A stretch of 64,000 nt of DNA from Thermaerobacter sp. FW80 (GCF_004634385.1 NZ_CP037895.1:781245-845244), one strand, 5' to 3'. Shown: positions 15,590-26,993, counted from the first letter of the stretch. Translations and numbers: made by a program. The notes: generated from the sequence alone by a model not told the origin.

Positions 15590-16987
15590 TCAGCCCACGG
15601 CGGCCGCGATCGCCTCCTCGACGCGCCCGACGGGCACCAGCTCGAGGCCGCCCGCCGCGGCCGCCAGCGCCGGGGTCACGTTGCCCCGCGGCAGGATCAC
15701 CCGCTGGAACCCCAGGCGCTGCGCCTCCCGGACCCGCTCGTCGACCCGCTGGACCGAGCGGACCTCGCCCGCCAGGCCGAGCTCGCCGAAGATCACCGCC
15801 TCGGAGTCCGCCGGTCGATCGCGATGGCTGGAGGCCAGGGCCACGGCCAGCCCCAGGTCGAGGGCCGGTTCGTCCACCCGCACCCCGCCGGCCACCTTGA
15901 GGTACACGTCGCAGCCGCCCAGGTGCAGGCCCGCGCGCTTGTCCAGCACGGCCATCACCAGGGCCGCCCGCCCCAGGTCCAGCCCGGTGGCCACCCGGCG
16001 CGGCTGCCCGTAGGGCGCCGGCGCCACCAGCGCCTGGATCTCCACCAGCAGGGGGCGCGTGCCCTCCACCGCCGCCACCACCGCCGAGCCCGCCGCCCCC
16101 CGCGGACGCTCCGAGAGGAGCCGCGCCGAGGGATTGGCCACCTCCGCCAGGCCGCGGTCCTGCATCTCGAAGAGGGCGATCTCGTGGGTGGCGCCGAAGC
16201 GGTTCTTGATCGCCCGCAGCAGGCGGTAGGCATGGTGGGCCGGCGACTCGAAGTAGAGGACGGCGTCCACCATGTGCTCGACCACCCGCGGCCCGGCGAT
16301 GGTCCCCGCCCGGGTCACGTGCCCCACCAGGACCAGGACCACCGGCAGCCGCTTGGCCACCGCCAGCAGGAGGGCGGCGCTCTCCCGCACCTGGCTGACG
16401 CTGCCCGGGGCCGACCCCACCTCGGGGTGGGCCAGGGTCTGGATCGAGTCGATGACCGCCAGCGCCGGCTGGTACCGGCCGATGGCCTCCGCCGCCGCCA
16501 GGGCGTCGGTGGTGGGCAGCACCAGGAGGGACGGCGCCAGCGCCCCCAGCCGCTGGGCGCGCAGCCGCACCTGGGCGGCCGACTCCTCGCCGGTGACGTA
16601 GAGGACGGGGAGCCCCTGGGACGCCAGGTTCTGGGAGACCTGCAGGAGCAGGGTCGACTTGCCCACCCCGGGGTCGCCGCCCACCAGGACCACCGATCCC
16701 GGGACGAACCCGCCCCCCAGCACCCGATCGAGCTCGGCCATGCCGGTCCCCAGCCGCGGCGGTTCGCCGGCGCCCACGTCCCGGAGGGCGATGGGCTCGG
16801 CGGGCTCGCGGGCGCCGGCCAGGGCGCCCGCGAGCCCGCCCCGGCCGCGGCGCCCGCCGGGGGCGGCGGGCGCCGCGGCGCGTTCCTCGACGAAGGTGTT
16901 CCACGCCCCGCACTCGGGGCAGCGGCCCATCCACTTGGGGCTCAGGTGGCCGCACGCCTGGCACGCGAAGACGGTGCGCGGGGGCAA
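15590..16987 (-). CDS. radA: DNA repair protein RadA (Sms)
   Basis: 465 residues. N-terminal zinc finger C9-x2-C12...C23-x2-C26. RecA-like ATPase with Walker A GDPGVGKST, Walker B LAVIDSIQT and the diagnostic KNRFG motif (RAIKNRFGATHEIALFEMQD). C-terminal Lon-like domain (VDEPALDLGLAVALASSHRD, then VIFGELGLAGEVR). Promotes branch migration and processing of recombination intermediates. A copy of the 12-mer in VDEPA is explained by protein conservation in this family. Confidence 0.96.
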   Translation of the reverse strand: MPPRTVFACQACGHLSPKWMGRCPECGAWNTFVEERAAAPAAPGGRRGRGGLAGALAGAREPAEPIALRDVGAGEPPRLGTGMAELDRVLGGGFVPGSVVLVGGDPGVGKSTLLLQVSQNLASQGLPVLYVTGEESAAQVRLRAQRLGALAPSLLVLPTTDALAAAEAIGRYQPALAVIDSIQTLAHPEVGSAPGSVSQVRESAALLLAVAKRLPVVLVLVGHVTRAGTIAGPRVVEHMVDAVLYFESPAHHAYRLLRAIKNRFGATHEIALFEMQDRGLAEVANPSARLLSERPRGAAGSAVVAAVEGTRPLLVEIQALVAPAPYGQPRRVATGLDLGRAALVMAVLDKRAGLHLGGCDVYLKVAGGVRVDEPALDLGLAVALASSHRDRPADSEAVIFGELGLAGEVRSVQRVDERVREAQRLGFQRVILPRGNVTPALAAAAGGLELVPVGRVEEAIAAAVG

Positions 16988-17231
16988 GGGCCTGCCTCCT
17001 TCCCCGGGGACCCGCCGCGGCCGGCCTCCCGCCCCTTGCTGGGGCCAGCGGCGGGCCGGTCAGCCATCGCGCCGGGCGGGCCGGCGGCCGTGCCGGCCGG
17101 GGCGGCCAGCGCACCGGGCAGGCCGGACATCGCGCCGGACGGGCCGACCACCGTAGAGGTCGCGCCGCCCGCCGCAGCGGTCGGGGCGGCCATGCCGCGG
17201 GGCGCGGCCCGGCGGGACCGCCCCCGCGACG

Positions 17232-17273
17232 GCCGCCGGGCCATGGCCCGGTACCGGGCCATGGCCCGGCGGC
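17232..17273. repeat. Perfect 42-base palindrome between clpC and radA
   Basis: Each 21-base half is the exact reverse complement of the other, centred on GGTACC, with GGGCCATGGCCC inside each arm. It lies in the 338-base clpC-radA spacer, where 16988-17231 shows no gene. Confidence 0.9.
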
Positions 17274-17298
17274 GCGGCGCCCCGCCCGGCGGCCAGGG

Positions 17299-17325
17299 GG
17301 CCCGGTAAGCGGGCCGGCGGCCCGC

Positions 17326-17335
<10 letters not shown>
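17299..17335 (-). terminator. 17-bp hairpin over the clpC stop codon
   Basis: Arms 17299-17315 and 17319-17335 pair perfectly with a 3-base loop and include the TAA stop at 17326-17328. No T tract follows, so it may attenuate rather than end transcription into radA. Confidence 0.6.
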
Positions 17336-19836
<2,501 letters not shown>

Positions 19837-19858
19837 CAGGCGGACCCCCCTCCTCCGG

Positions 19859-20932
19859 TCACTGGCTAGTCTTCCGTAGCGACGCGGCGATCCGCTCCCG
19901 GATCAGCCGGGCGCGGAGCAGGTCCCGCTCCCGCGCGTTGAGCTCCTGCCCCGCCAGCTTCTGCAGACAGGCCGGCCGGGTCAGGACGATCAGCTCGTTG
20001 AACACCTCCGGCCGCACGTGGGAGAGGACGTTGAGGTCGATGCCCAGGCGCAGGTCCGAGAGTAGCCGGATCGCCTCCTCGGACGAGATGGTCCAGGCGT
20101 TGGTCAAAAGGCCATAGGCCCGCATGACCCGGTCCTTGAGCCCGTCCTCGTCCTCGCGGTAGAGCCGCTCCCGGGCGCTGCGCTCCTGGTCCAGCAGCTG
20201 GCGGGTGAAGCCCATCAGGTTCTCGATCAGCTCCTCCTCCGAGGGCCCGAGGGTGATCTGGTTGGACACCTGGAAGACGTTGCCCAGGGCCTCGGTGCCC
20301 TCGCCGTAGAGCCCCCGCACCACCATGCCGACCTTGCCCAGCTGGCTCAGCAGCCGCCCCGCCTGCTGGGCCAGCACCAGCCCGGGCAGGTGGACCATGA
20401 CCGACGCCCGGATCCCGGTGCCCAGGTTGGTCGGGCAGGTGGTCAGGTAGCCGCGCTCCTCGTCGAAGGCGTAGCGCACGTGGGCCTCGATGACGTCGTC
20501 GACCCGCGTGGCGATGGCCCACGCCTCGTGGAGCTGCAGCCCCCCCAGCAGGCACTGGATGCGCAGGTGATCCTCCTCGTTGACCATGATGCTGATCGAG
20601 CGGTCCTCGTTGAGGATCACCGCGCCCGTGGCGGCGTTGCGGGCGTGCTGCGGGCTGATCAGGTGCTGCTCCACCAGCACGCGCCGGTCCAGGGGCGTCA
20701 GGTCCGCCATGCGCAGCAGGGTGAACCGCCCCAGTCCCGCCGCCGACAGGTGCTCGGTCACCCGCTCCATCTGCTCGATGATCTCCCGCCCCTGCTCGGG
20801 GCTGAGCAGGGTGGGGAAGGGATAGTCCTCCAGGTTGCGGGCCAGGCGGACCCGGCTGGAGAGGACCAGATCCGCGGCGGGCCCGCCGCCCTCCATCCAC
20901 CGTACCCGCTGGGCGCCAGGGTTCACCGCCAT
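19859..20932 (-). CDS. mcsB: Protein-arginine kinase McsB
   Basis: Phosphagen-kinase-fold enzyme that phosphorylates arginine on CtsR and damaged proteins, marking them for ClpCP. 357 residues starting [17 protein letters not shown]. Family motifs include [18 protein letters not shown], the NEEDHLRIQ catalytic loop, [18 protein letters not shown] and the phosphate-binding region near [15 protein letters not shown] at 20930-20932, 13 bases after mcsA ends. Confidence 0.96.
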   Translation of the reverse strand: MAVNPGAQRVRWMEGGGPAADLVLSSRVRLARNLEDYPFPTLLSPEQGREIIEQMERVTEHLSAAGLGRFTLLRMADLTPLDRRVLVEQHLISPQHARNAATGAVILNEDRSISIMVNEEDHLRIQCLLGGLQLHEAWAIATRVDDVIEAHVRYAFDEERGYLTTCPTNLGTGIRASVMVHLPGLVLAQQAGRLLSQLGKVGMVVRGLYGEGTEALGNVFQVSNQITLGPSEEELIENLMGFTRQLLDQERSARERLYREDEDGLKDRVMRAYGLLTNAWTISSEEAIRLLSDLRLGIDLNVLSHVRPEVFNELIVLTRPACLQKLAGQELNARERDLLRARLIRERIAASLRKTSQ

Positions 20933-20945
20933 GGCCGGTCCCTCC

Positions 20946-21497
20946 CTAGCGTCCGGGAGCGGTGCCGGACGGGCCGCCCGCCGCCGCCCCGCCCTCCCCG
21001 CTCCGCAGGCGCTGCTCCAGGGCGCGGATCTGGTCGCGCAGCCGCGCCGCCTCCTCGTAGTGCTCCCGGGCCACCGCCTCCCGCAGCCGCGCCCGCAGCT
21101 GGTCCAGCTGCCGTCCCAGCTGGGCGTGGGCGCCGGCGCGGGAGGGCACCTTCCCGGTGTGGCGAACCTGCCCCTGGATCCGGCGCAGCACGGGCTCCAG
21201 CTGCTGCCGGAACTCGCGGTAGCAGTGGCTGCAGCCCAAGAGGCCCGTCCGGGCGAACTCCCGGTACCGCAGCCCACACCGGGAACAGCGCAGGTCCTGC
21301 ACCGTCCCCGCGGGCGGCTGCCACCCCTCCAAAAGCCCCGCCAGGAGGTTGTGGATGGAGAACTGCGGCTCGAAGAAGAACTCGTGCTCGTGCCGCTGCG
21401 CGCACTGGGCGCACAGGTGCCGCTCGGTCTTCTTCCCGTTAACGATCTGGGTCAGGTGCACCGTGGCCGTGCGCTGGCCGCACTCCTCGCAGAGCAT
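20946..21497 (-). CDS. mcsA: McsB activator McsA
   Basis: 183 residues. Zinc-binding CxxC pairs at the N-terminus (CEECG, CAQCAQ) and centre (CSRCG, CSHC), then a UVR motif near the C-terminus (AVAREHYEEAARLRDQIRAL). It binds and activates McsB. ATG at 21495-21497 is 8 bases after GGAGG; an in-frame GTG six bases upstream is too close to it. The start lies inside the 3' end of ctsR (59-base overlap). Confidence 0.92.
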   Translation of the reverse strand: MLCEECGQRTATVHLTQIVNGKKTERHLCAQCAQRHEHEFFFEPQFSIHNLLAGLLEGWQPPAGTVQDLRCSRCGLRYREFARTGLLGCSHCYREFRQQLEPVLRRIQGQVRHTGKVPSRAGAHAQLGRQLDQLRARLREAVAREHYEEAARLRDQIRALEQRLRSGEGGAAAGGPSGTAPGR

Positions 21498-21987
21498 CGC
21501 CACCGCCTCCGTCCTCCCGCTTAGGCTCCCCGCCCTTGAGCAGCTCCAGCACCATGGCCTTCAGCAGCCGGGCCCGGACCACGTCCCGCCAGGGCAGGTC
21601 GACGGCCAGGGTGTTCCGGTCCACGGCCGCCCGCATCAACGCGGCTTCGCGGCGGCCGGCGATGCCCTCCTCCTCCAGCCGCGCGATCAGGGCCTCCGCG
21701 CCGTCCTGGTCGATGGCGTCGCCCACCCAGCGGTCCAGCAGGGCCAGCAGCTGGCCCCGCTGGCGCAGGGGCAGACGCACGATGCGGATGAACCCCCGAC
21801 CACCCCGGCGGCTCTCGATGACGTAGCCGGCCGCCGGGGTGAAGCGCGTCTCCAGCACGTAGTTGATCTGGGACGGGGCGCAGGCGAAGCGCGCTGCCAG
21901 CTCGCTGCGCTGCAGCTCCAGCACCCCGCCCGCCCGTTCCAGCTCCCGCTTGAGATACCGTTCGATCAGGGAAGACAGCGACGCCAT
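21439..21987 (-). CDS. ctsR: Heat-shock repressor CtsR
   Basis: 182 residues. N-terminal winged HTH (LSSLIERYLKRELERAGGVL, then LQRSELAARFACAPSQINYV) with the glycine-rich wing ESRRGGRGFIRIVRL; the C-terminal part is the McsB/ClpC-responsive domain. Represses its own operon through the operator at 22036-22052. ATG at 21985-21987 has GGGAGG six bases upstream. The last ~20 residues, in the overlap with mcsA, are low complexity and extend past the usual ~155-residue family end. Confidence 0.94.
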   Translation of the reverse strand: MASLSSLIERYLKRELERAGGVLELQRSELAARFACAPSQINYVLETRFTPAAGYVIESRRGGRGFIRIVRLPLRQRGQLLALLDRWVGDAIDQDGAEALIARLEEEGIAGRREAALMRAAVDRNTLAVDLPWRDVVRARLLKAMVLELLKGGEPKREDGGGGDALRGVRPAHGHGAPDPDR

Positions 21988-22035
21988 GGCCATCCTCCCG
22001 GCCCGGGTCGCGGCCGCCGGCGGGCGCCCGGACCT

Positions 22036-22052
22036 TTTGACCATCTTTGACT
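22036..22052 (-). promoter_or_regulatory. CtsR operator
   Basis: Minus strand reads AGTCAAA GAT GGTCAAA, an exact fit to the direct heptad (A/G)GTCAAA-NAN-(A/G)GTCAAA apart from the last spacer base. It lies right after the transcription start of the ctsR operon. Confidence 0.93.
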
Positions 22053-22062
22053 TTTCGCCCCT

Positions 22063-22091
22063 ATTATAGGAGCCCCCTGGCCGGCCGACAA
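22063..22091 (-). promoter_or_regulatory. Sigma-A promoter of the ctsR operon
   Basis: TTGTCG, 17 bases, TATAAT (-35 at 22086-22091, -10 at 22063-22068). Start near 22056, so the CtsR site covers about +4 to +20. Confidence 0.85.
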
Positions 22092-22262
22092 GGGGGCAAG
22101 CCCGGCGCACCGGCCGGGACCGGCCCGGTGCGCGGGCCGGTCCCGGCCCGTCGCCCGGCGCGGCACCATGGCGGGCGGTCCGGCAGGGACCCGCGGCCCC
22201 CGCCCCGAAACCCCACAGCGGACGGCTTCGATGCCCGACCGGCGGTGGAAGGGAGGATCCGC

Positions 22263-24062
22263 GTGGTCCCGCCGTCACCCCCCACCCGACGCCCGGCCCC
22301 GACGGGATCGCGCCACCTCCCGGCGCGTCGCCTCACCAGGCTGACGCTGATCCTCCTCTTGGGCGTCCTCCTGGGAGGAACGGCCTACTGGACGTGGGCC
22401 GCGTCGCACCGGACGCCGGCCGCCGCCCGGACGGCCGAGGGGCCGAGGCCCTCTCCGGCCGAGGGGCAGGCCGGTTCGTCCGGGACGGAGGACGCCGGCG
22501 ACCCGGTCGCCCGCCGGCCCGCCGCCGGGGGCCCGCACCCTGCGACGGAGGCCCACCACCAGCCGCCGGCCTCCCTCTCGGCCGGCGCCTTCCCGCCGGA
22601 CGAACCGGCCCCCGGCCGCGCCGCCCCCGCCTTCGACCTCCTCATCCGGGGCGGGGTGGTGGTCGACGGGACGGGCCGGCCGGCCTACCGGGCCGACGTG
22701 GCGGTGCGGGGCGACCGCATCGTCGCCGTGGGCCGCCTGCCGGCCGGCCGGGCGCGCCGCGTCCTGGACGCCACGGGCCTAGTGGTCGCGCCCGGCTTCA
22801 TCAACGCCCACTCCCACACCTACGAGTACCTGGACGTCGCGCCCGGCGGCGACGCGGACCTGCTCCAGGGCATGACCACCGTCGTCGGCGGCGTCGACGG
22901 GCGCGCCCCCACGCCCCTCGGTCCCTTCCTGGACCGCCTCGAACGACGCCGGCTCGGCACCAACCACGCCCTCTTCGCCGGTCACGGCAGCATCCGGGCG
23001 GCGGTGATGGGCACCGCCGCCCGCGCCCCGACGGCCGCCGAGCTGCGGGCGATGGCCCGCATCCTCGAGCGGGCCATGCAACACGGGGCCCTCGGCCTCT
23101 CCACGGGTCTGGAGTACGTCCCCGGCCGCTACGCCCGCACCGAGGAGCTGGTCGCCCTGGCCCGCGTCGTCGCCCCCTTCGGGGGGATCTACTCCACCCA
23201 CCTGCGCAGCGAGGGGGACGCCGTCGCCGCCGCCGTGGACGAGGCCCTGGCCGTGGGACGGGAGGCGGGGGTGGCGGTGAACGTCTCCCACTTCAAGGTG
23301 GTGGGCCGGTCCAACTGGGCGCTCCAGGGGCCGCTGATCGCCCGGATTCGGCGCGCCCGGGAGCAGGGCATCCAGGTGGTGGCCGACGTCTACCCCTACC
23401 CGTCGCCCGACTACGCCAGCGCCCTGCCCCTGGCGACGGCCTGGGACCGCTACCCGCCGTCGGACCTGCTGATCCGGCGCACCCGGGTGCGCGGCGTCGA
23501 GGGCCTCTCGTTGGCGCAGCTGGCGCAAGCCCGGGGCATGGAGGGGAGGGCGGCCGCCCGGTGGCTGCTCCGGCAGGATCCCGCGACCCGGGTCACGGCC
23601 CTGGTGGTCAGCGAGGACAACCTGCGGCAGCTCCTGCGCCAGCCCTTCACCATCATCGCCAGCGACGGGGGGGCGCGCCCCCTGACGACGGCGACGGGCG
23701 ACGCGCTGCTGCACCCCCGCGTCTTCGGCGCCTATCCCCGCGTGCTGGCCCGCTACGTGCGGGAGCAGGGGGTGCTGACCCTGGAGGAGGCCATCCACAA
23801 GATGACCGGTCAGCCGGCGGCGTTCTTCGGGCTGCGCGACCGCGGGCTGGTGCGGGCGGGGATGTACGCCGACCTGGTGGTCTTCGACCCCGCGACCGTG
23901 GCGGACCGGGCGACGTGGTCGGATCCGGCGCTCCCGCCCGAGGGCATCCGCTGGGTCGTCGTCAACGGACAGGTGGCCGTCGAGGACGGGCGGCGGGTCG
24001 ACGGCGTCCTGGCGGGCCGGGTGCTGCGGGGTGGCCGCGACGCCCTGGTGGGCCGCCGCTGA
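22263..24062 (+). CDS. Membrane-anchored D-aminoacylase-like amidohydrolase
   Basis: 599 residues from the GTG at 22263, with GGAGG six bases upstream. A hydrophobic segment (LTLILLLGVLLGGTAYWTWA) at about 27-46 anchors or exports it. About 80 disordered residues follow, holding two copies of the 12-mer in opposite orientations. The amidohydrolase fold starts at FDLLIRGGVVVDGTG. Metal motifs are NAHSH, YSTHLRSEGD, VNVSHFKVVG and IIASDGG. This layout is that of N-acyl-D-amino-acid deacylases and dihydroorotase-like enzymes; the substrate is unknown, and an extracytoplasmic place is inferred. Confidence 0.85.
   Translation: MVPPSPPTRRPAPTGSRHLPARRLTRLTLILLLGVLLGGTAYWTWAASHRTPAAARTAEGPRPSPAEGQAGSSGTEDAGDPVARRPAAGGPHPATEAHHQPPASLSAGAFPPDEPAPGRAAPAFDLLIRGGVVVDGTGRPAYRADVAVRGDRIVAVGRLPAGRARRVLDATGLVVAPGFINAHSHTYEYLDVAPGGDADLLQGMTTVVGGVDGRAPTPLGPFLDRLERRRLGTNHALFAGHGSIRAAVMGTAARAPTAAELRAMARILERAMQHGALGLSTGLEYVPGRYARTEELVALARVVAPFGGIYSTHLRSEGDAVAAAVDEALAVGREAGVAVNVSHFKVVGRSNWALQGPLIARIRRAREQGIQVVADVYPYPSPDYASALPLATAWDRYPPSDLLIRRTRVRGVEGLSLAQLAQARGMEGRAAARWLLRQDPATRVTALVVSEDNLRQLLRQPFTIIASDGGARPLTTATGDALLHPRVFGAYPRVLARYVREQGVLTLEEAIHKMTGQPAAFFGLRDRGLVRAGMYADLVVFDPATVADRATWSDPALPPEGIRWVVVNGQVAVEDGRRVDGVLAGRVLRGGRDALVGRR
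22470..22609. repeat. Recurrent 12-mer GGACGAACCGGC (two of twelve copies)
   Basis: Exact copies in the window, plus orientation: 11149-11160, 22598-22609, 25826-25837, 40007-40018, 47717-47728. Minus orientation: 9691-9702, 15864-15875, 17336-17347, 22470-22481, 24736-24747, 32834-32845, 57530-57541. Near copies lie at 5365, 10216, 27158, 40506, 56803 and 62402. The entry marks the stretch in the amidohydrolase gene where both orientations occur within 140 bases. Confidence 0.85.
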
Positions 24063-24302
24063 CGGGCCCGCCCACCGGGGACCGCCCAGGGCGGGCCGCG
24101 CGCCCGGCCCCGCGACCGGCCCGCGCACCGGGGAGCCGCGGCGGAGGCCTGCACGCCGCCCTGCGTCGGGACGGCTGGCGCACCGGGATCCCGCCACGAC
24201 AGCCGGTATGCCGCCCTCCGCCGCTGCGGGCCAGGCACCAGGTGGCATGCCGACGCCCCGCGGAGGCCAGCCATGGCGAAGGGGCCCCCGGTGCCGGCAC
24301 CC

Positions 24303-24806
24303 TCAGCCGCTTGCCCCGGGCCTTTCGCCGGCCGTCTCCTCCGCGAGCCAGCGCAGGTAGTCCGGGTTGCCGTCGCGCACCTCGAGGACCAGGATCGCCG
24401 GCACCGAGTAGCTGTGCCAGCTGCGCACCGCGGCGATGAGCTCCGGCACCCGGGCCCGCCGGGTCTTCAGGATCACCACCGCCTCGTGGTCCTCCACCAG
24501 CTCGCCCTGCCACCAGTAGAAGGAGTCGATGTGCGGGTACACGTTGGCGCAGGCGGCCAGCCGCTGCTCCACCGCCTGGCGGCCGATGCGCCGGGCCTCC
24601 CCGGCGTTGGCGGCGGTGACGTAAACCAGCACGGCCTCCCCGCCACCGGTCGCCCCCCCTTGGCCCGCCTCGCTCGCAGCCGCCGCAGCCGCCGCGGGTG
24701 CCCCGGCGGGTGCCGCGGCGGCCCGGCTCGCCCGCGCCGGTTCGTCCGCCGAGGACCCGGCGACCGGGGACGGCAGCCCGCTGTTCGTGGCCTTGGTGCT
24801 TCCCAT
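24303..24806 (-). CDS. cutA: CutA1 divalent-cation tolerance protein
   Basis: 167 residues. The last ~105 form the trimeric CutA1 fold: VLVYVTAANAGEARRIGRQA, LAACANVYPHIDSFYWWQGE, then EAVVILKTRRARVPELIAAV and LRWLAEETAG. The first ~55 are an Ala/Gly/Pro-rich extension with the 12-mer read as DEPA; most CutA1 proteins lack this. ATG at 24804-24806 is 8 bases after GGAGGTGA. Exact physiological role unclear in general; metal binding is suggested for some members. Confidence 0.9.
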   Translation of the reverse strand: MGSTKATNSGLPSPVAGSSADEPARASRAAAAPAGAPAAAAAAASEAGQGGATGGGEAVLVYVTAANAGEARRIGRQAVEQRLAACANVYPHIDSFYWWQGELVEDHEAVVILKTRRARVPELIAAVRSWHSYSVPAILVLEVRDGNPDYLRWLAEETAGERPGASG

Positions 24807-25002
24807 GTCCCTCGTCACCTCCGCACCTCGCCCCCCGGGCCGTACGGCCCCCTGCCGCGGCCCGGGCTGACGGAACCGCGCCTCCTCGCCCCCGTGGGCC
24901 GCCGCCCGTGCAGCACCCCGCCGCCCGTCCCGGTGGCCAGCGCCCGGCGCCGCGGCGGCGGTCCGCACCGGACGCATCCCCCTCCGGCGCCCGCCTCCGG
25001 GC

Positions 25003-25506
25003 TCAGCGGGGCGCGGCGCTGCGGCGCCGGCGACGACGGCCCTCCTCCTGGCGCTGGGGCAGCCCGATGGCGAAGTCTTGCTTGTAGATGTCCAGCACCA
25101 GGGAGGTCTGGGTGTTGGTGATGCCGTCGATCTTGGACAGGTCCTCCAGCAGGAAGGACGCCATCTCCTTGTTGTCCGAGAAGAAGGCGTAGACGATGAT
25201 GTCGTAGATCCCCGTGGTCATGGCCACGTAGTGGACCCGGGGCAGGCGGGTCAGCTGCTCCACGATCTCGCGGATGCGGCTCTGGTCCACGTTCAGGCCG
25301 ATGATGGCGGGCGCGTTGAACCCCACCTCGAAGGGGTCCGTGACCGCGGCGATCTTGATCACGCCCTCTTCCAGCAGCCGGTAGAACTTGCGCCGGATGG
25401 TCCCCTCCGTGACCCCGATCTGCTCCGCCATGTCCACGAAGGACATGCGCCCGTCCTTCTGCAGGAGCTTGATGATCTCCCTCTCCGTCTTGTCCAGCAC
25501 CACCAT
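25003..25506 (-). CDS. Lrp/AsnC-family transcription regulator
   Basis: 167 residues. N-terminal HTH (LDKTEREIIKLLQKDGRMSF, then MAEQIGVTEGTIRRKFYRLL) and C-terminal RAM domain (IIGLNVDQSRIREIVEQLTR, then VAMTTGIYDIIVYAFFSDNK), which binds amino-acid effectors. Ends with an unusual basic tail rich in arginine. It lies 68 bases after the aminotransferase gene and probably regulates it in response to an amino acid. Confidence 0.92.
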   Translation of the reverse strand: MVVLDKTEREIIKLLQKDGRMSFVDMAEQIGVTEGTIRRKFYRLLEEGVIKIAAVTDPFEVGFNAPAIIGLNVDQSRIREIVEQLTRLPRVHYVAMTTGIYDIIVYAFFSDNKEMASFLLEDLSKIDGITNTQTSLVLDIYKQDFAIGLPQRQEEGRRRRRRSAAPR

Positions 25507-25574
25507 GGTCTGCCCCTCCGTCTGCCCCCGCCGCGTCCCCCGGCCACCCGCGCATCACCGGCCGGGGATGCGCG

Positions 25575-26912
25575 TCAGCGGAACACGGCCGCCAGAGCCT
25601 CTTCCAGCACGTCGCACGCTTCGTCGATCTGCTCGGGGGTGATCACCAGCGGGGCGAGCACCCGGATCACGTTGCCGTACAGGCCCGCGCGGGCGGTGAT
25701 CACACCGCGTTGGAGCGCCTCCTGGATCACCTGGCCGACCTCCTCGGTGGCCGGCTCCTTGGTGGCGCGGTCCTTGACCAGCTCCATGGCCACCATGGCG
25801 CCGAGGCCGCGCACCTCGCCGACCTGGACGAACCGGCGCTGCATCGCCTCGAACCGCCGGCGGAAGCGGCGCCCCACCTCGTCGGCCCGCGCCAGCAGGT
25901 TCTGCTCGCGGAACACGTCCAGCACCGCCAGGGCCGCGGCGCAGGCCACGGGGTTGCCCACGTAGGTGCCGCCGATGGCGGTGTCGCGGGCGGCATCCAT
26001 GATCTCCGCACGCCCGATGACGCCGGAGAGGACCATGCCGGCGGCGATGGACTTGGCCACCGTCATCAGGTCGGGTTCCACGCCGAAGTGCTCGCAGGCG
26101 AACATCCGCGCGGTCCGGCCGAAGCCCGTCTGCACCTCGTCCAAGATCAGCACGATGCCGTGCCGCGTGCACAGCTCCCGCACCCTGGGCAGGAAGTTGG
26201 CCGGCGGCACCACGAAGCCGCCCTCGCCCTGGACCGGTTCGATCACGATGGCCGCCACGTCTTCGGGCGCCACCGTCACCTCCAGCAGGCGCTCCAGCTG
26301 CCGGTAAGCCCACAGCCCGACCTCCTCGGGCGTCATGCCCTCGGGGCCGCGATACGGATAGGGGTAGGGTGCCCGGTAGACCTCGGGGACGAAGGGGCCC
26401 AGCCCCACCTTGTAGGGCTTGGCCTTGTGGGTCAGCGTCAGGGCCATCCACGTGCGGCCGTGGAAGGCGCCCTCGAAGGCGATCACCGCCCGTCGACCGG
26501 TGTAGTGCTTGGCGATCTTGACCGCGTTCTCCACCGCCTCCGCCCCGGAGTTGAAGAACGCCGCCTTCACCGGCCCGCTGATGGGCGCGATCTCCGCCAG
26601 GCGCTCCGCCAGCCGCACGTAGGGCTCGTAGGGCACCACGGTGAAGTCGGTGTGGGTGTAGAGGCGGACCTGGCGGCAGATGGCCTCTACCACCGCCGGC
26701 TGGGAGTAGCCCACGTTCATCACGCCGAAGCCGCCCGCCAGGTCGATGTAGGTGTTGCCGTCGACGTCGGTGATCAAGGCGCCCTCGGCCCGCTCGATGA
26801 AGACGGGCGCCAGCACCGACTTGGCGTTGGCGACGTACTGCTGCTTCAGCGCCATCAGCTGGCGTGAGCGCGGCCCGGGAATCTCCGTCCGGCGTACGAT
26901 GGAGCCTGCCAC
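25575..26912 (-). CDS. Class III aminotransferase, 4-aminobutyrate type
   Basis: 445 residues from the GTG at 26910-26912, chosen because GGAGG lies 8 bases upstream. PLP fold type I: FFNSGAEAVENAVKIAKHYT binds the phosphate, FEGAFHGRTWMALTLT follows, ILDEVQTGFGRTARMFACEH carries the PLP-nitrogen aspartate, and VAKSIAAGMVLSGVIGR carries the Schiff-base lysine. Similar to GabT (4-aminobutyrate transaminase) and related omega-amino acid aminotransferases; putrescine or ornithine derivatives are other possible substrates. Confidence 0.9.
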   Translation of the reverse strand: MAGSIVRRTEIPGPRSRQLMALKQQYVANAKSVLAPVFIERAEGALITDVDGNTYIDLAGGFGVMNVGYSQPAVVEAICRQVRLYTHTDFTVVPYEPYVRLAERLAEIAPISGPVKAAFFNSGAEAVENAVKIAKHYTGRRAVIAFEGAFHGRTWMALTLTHKAKPYKVGLGPFVPEVYRAPYPYPYRGPEGMTPEEVGLWAYRQLERLLEVTVAPEDVAAIVIEPVQGEGGFVVPPANFLPRVRELCTRHGIVLILDEVQTGFGRTARMFACEHFGVEPDLMTVAKSIAAGMVLSGVIGRAEIMDAARDTAIGGTYVGNPVACAAALAVLDVFREQNLLARADEVGRRFRRRFEAMQRRFVQVGEVRGLGAMVAMELVKDRATKEPATEEVGQVIQEALQRGVITARAGLYGNVIRVLAPLVITPEQIDEACDVLEEALAAVFR

Positions 26913-26956
26913 CCCGATCCCCTCCTCGGCCACCTCGGTCTGGTCGGGCCAGCCAT

Positions 26957-26993
26957 GAAGAAAGCGCCACCGCAACGAAGAAAGCGCCACCGC
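26957..26993. repeat. Two 17-bp direct repeats in the aminotransferase leader
   Basis: GAAGAAAGCGCCACCGC occurs at 26957-26973 and 26977-26993, a 20-base step (two helical turns), 45-80 bases before the GTG start. A candidate binding site for the neighbouring Lrp regulator. A weak TATAGA at 27011-27016 could be the -10. Confidence 0.6.
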
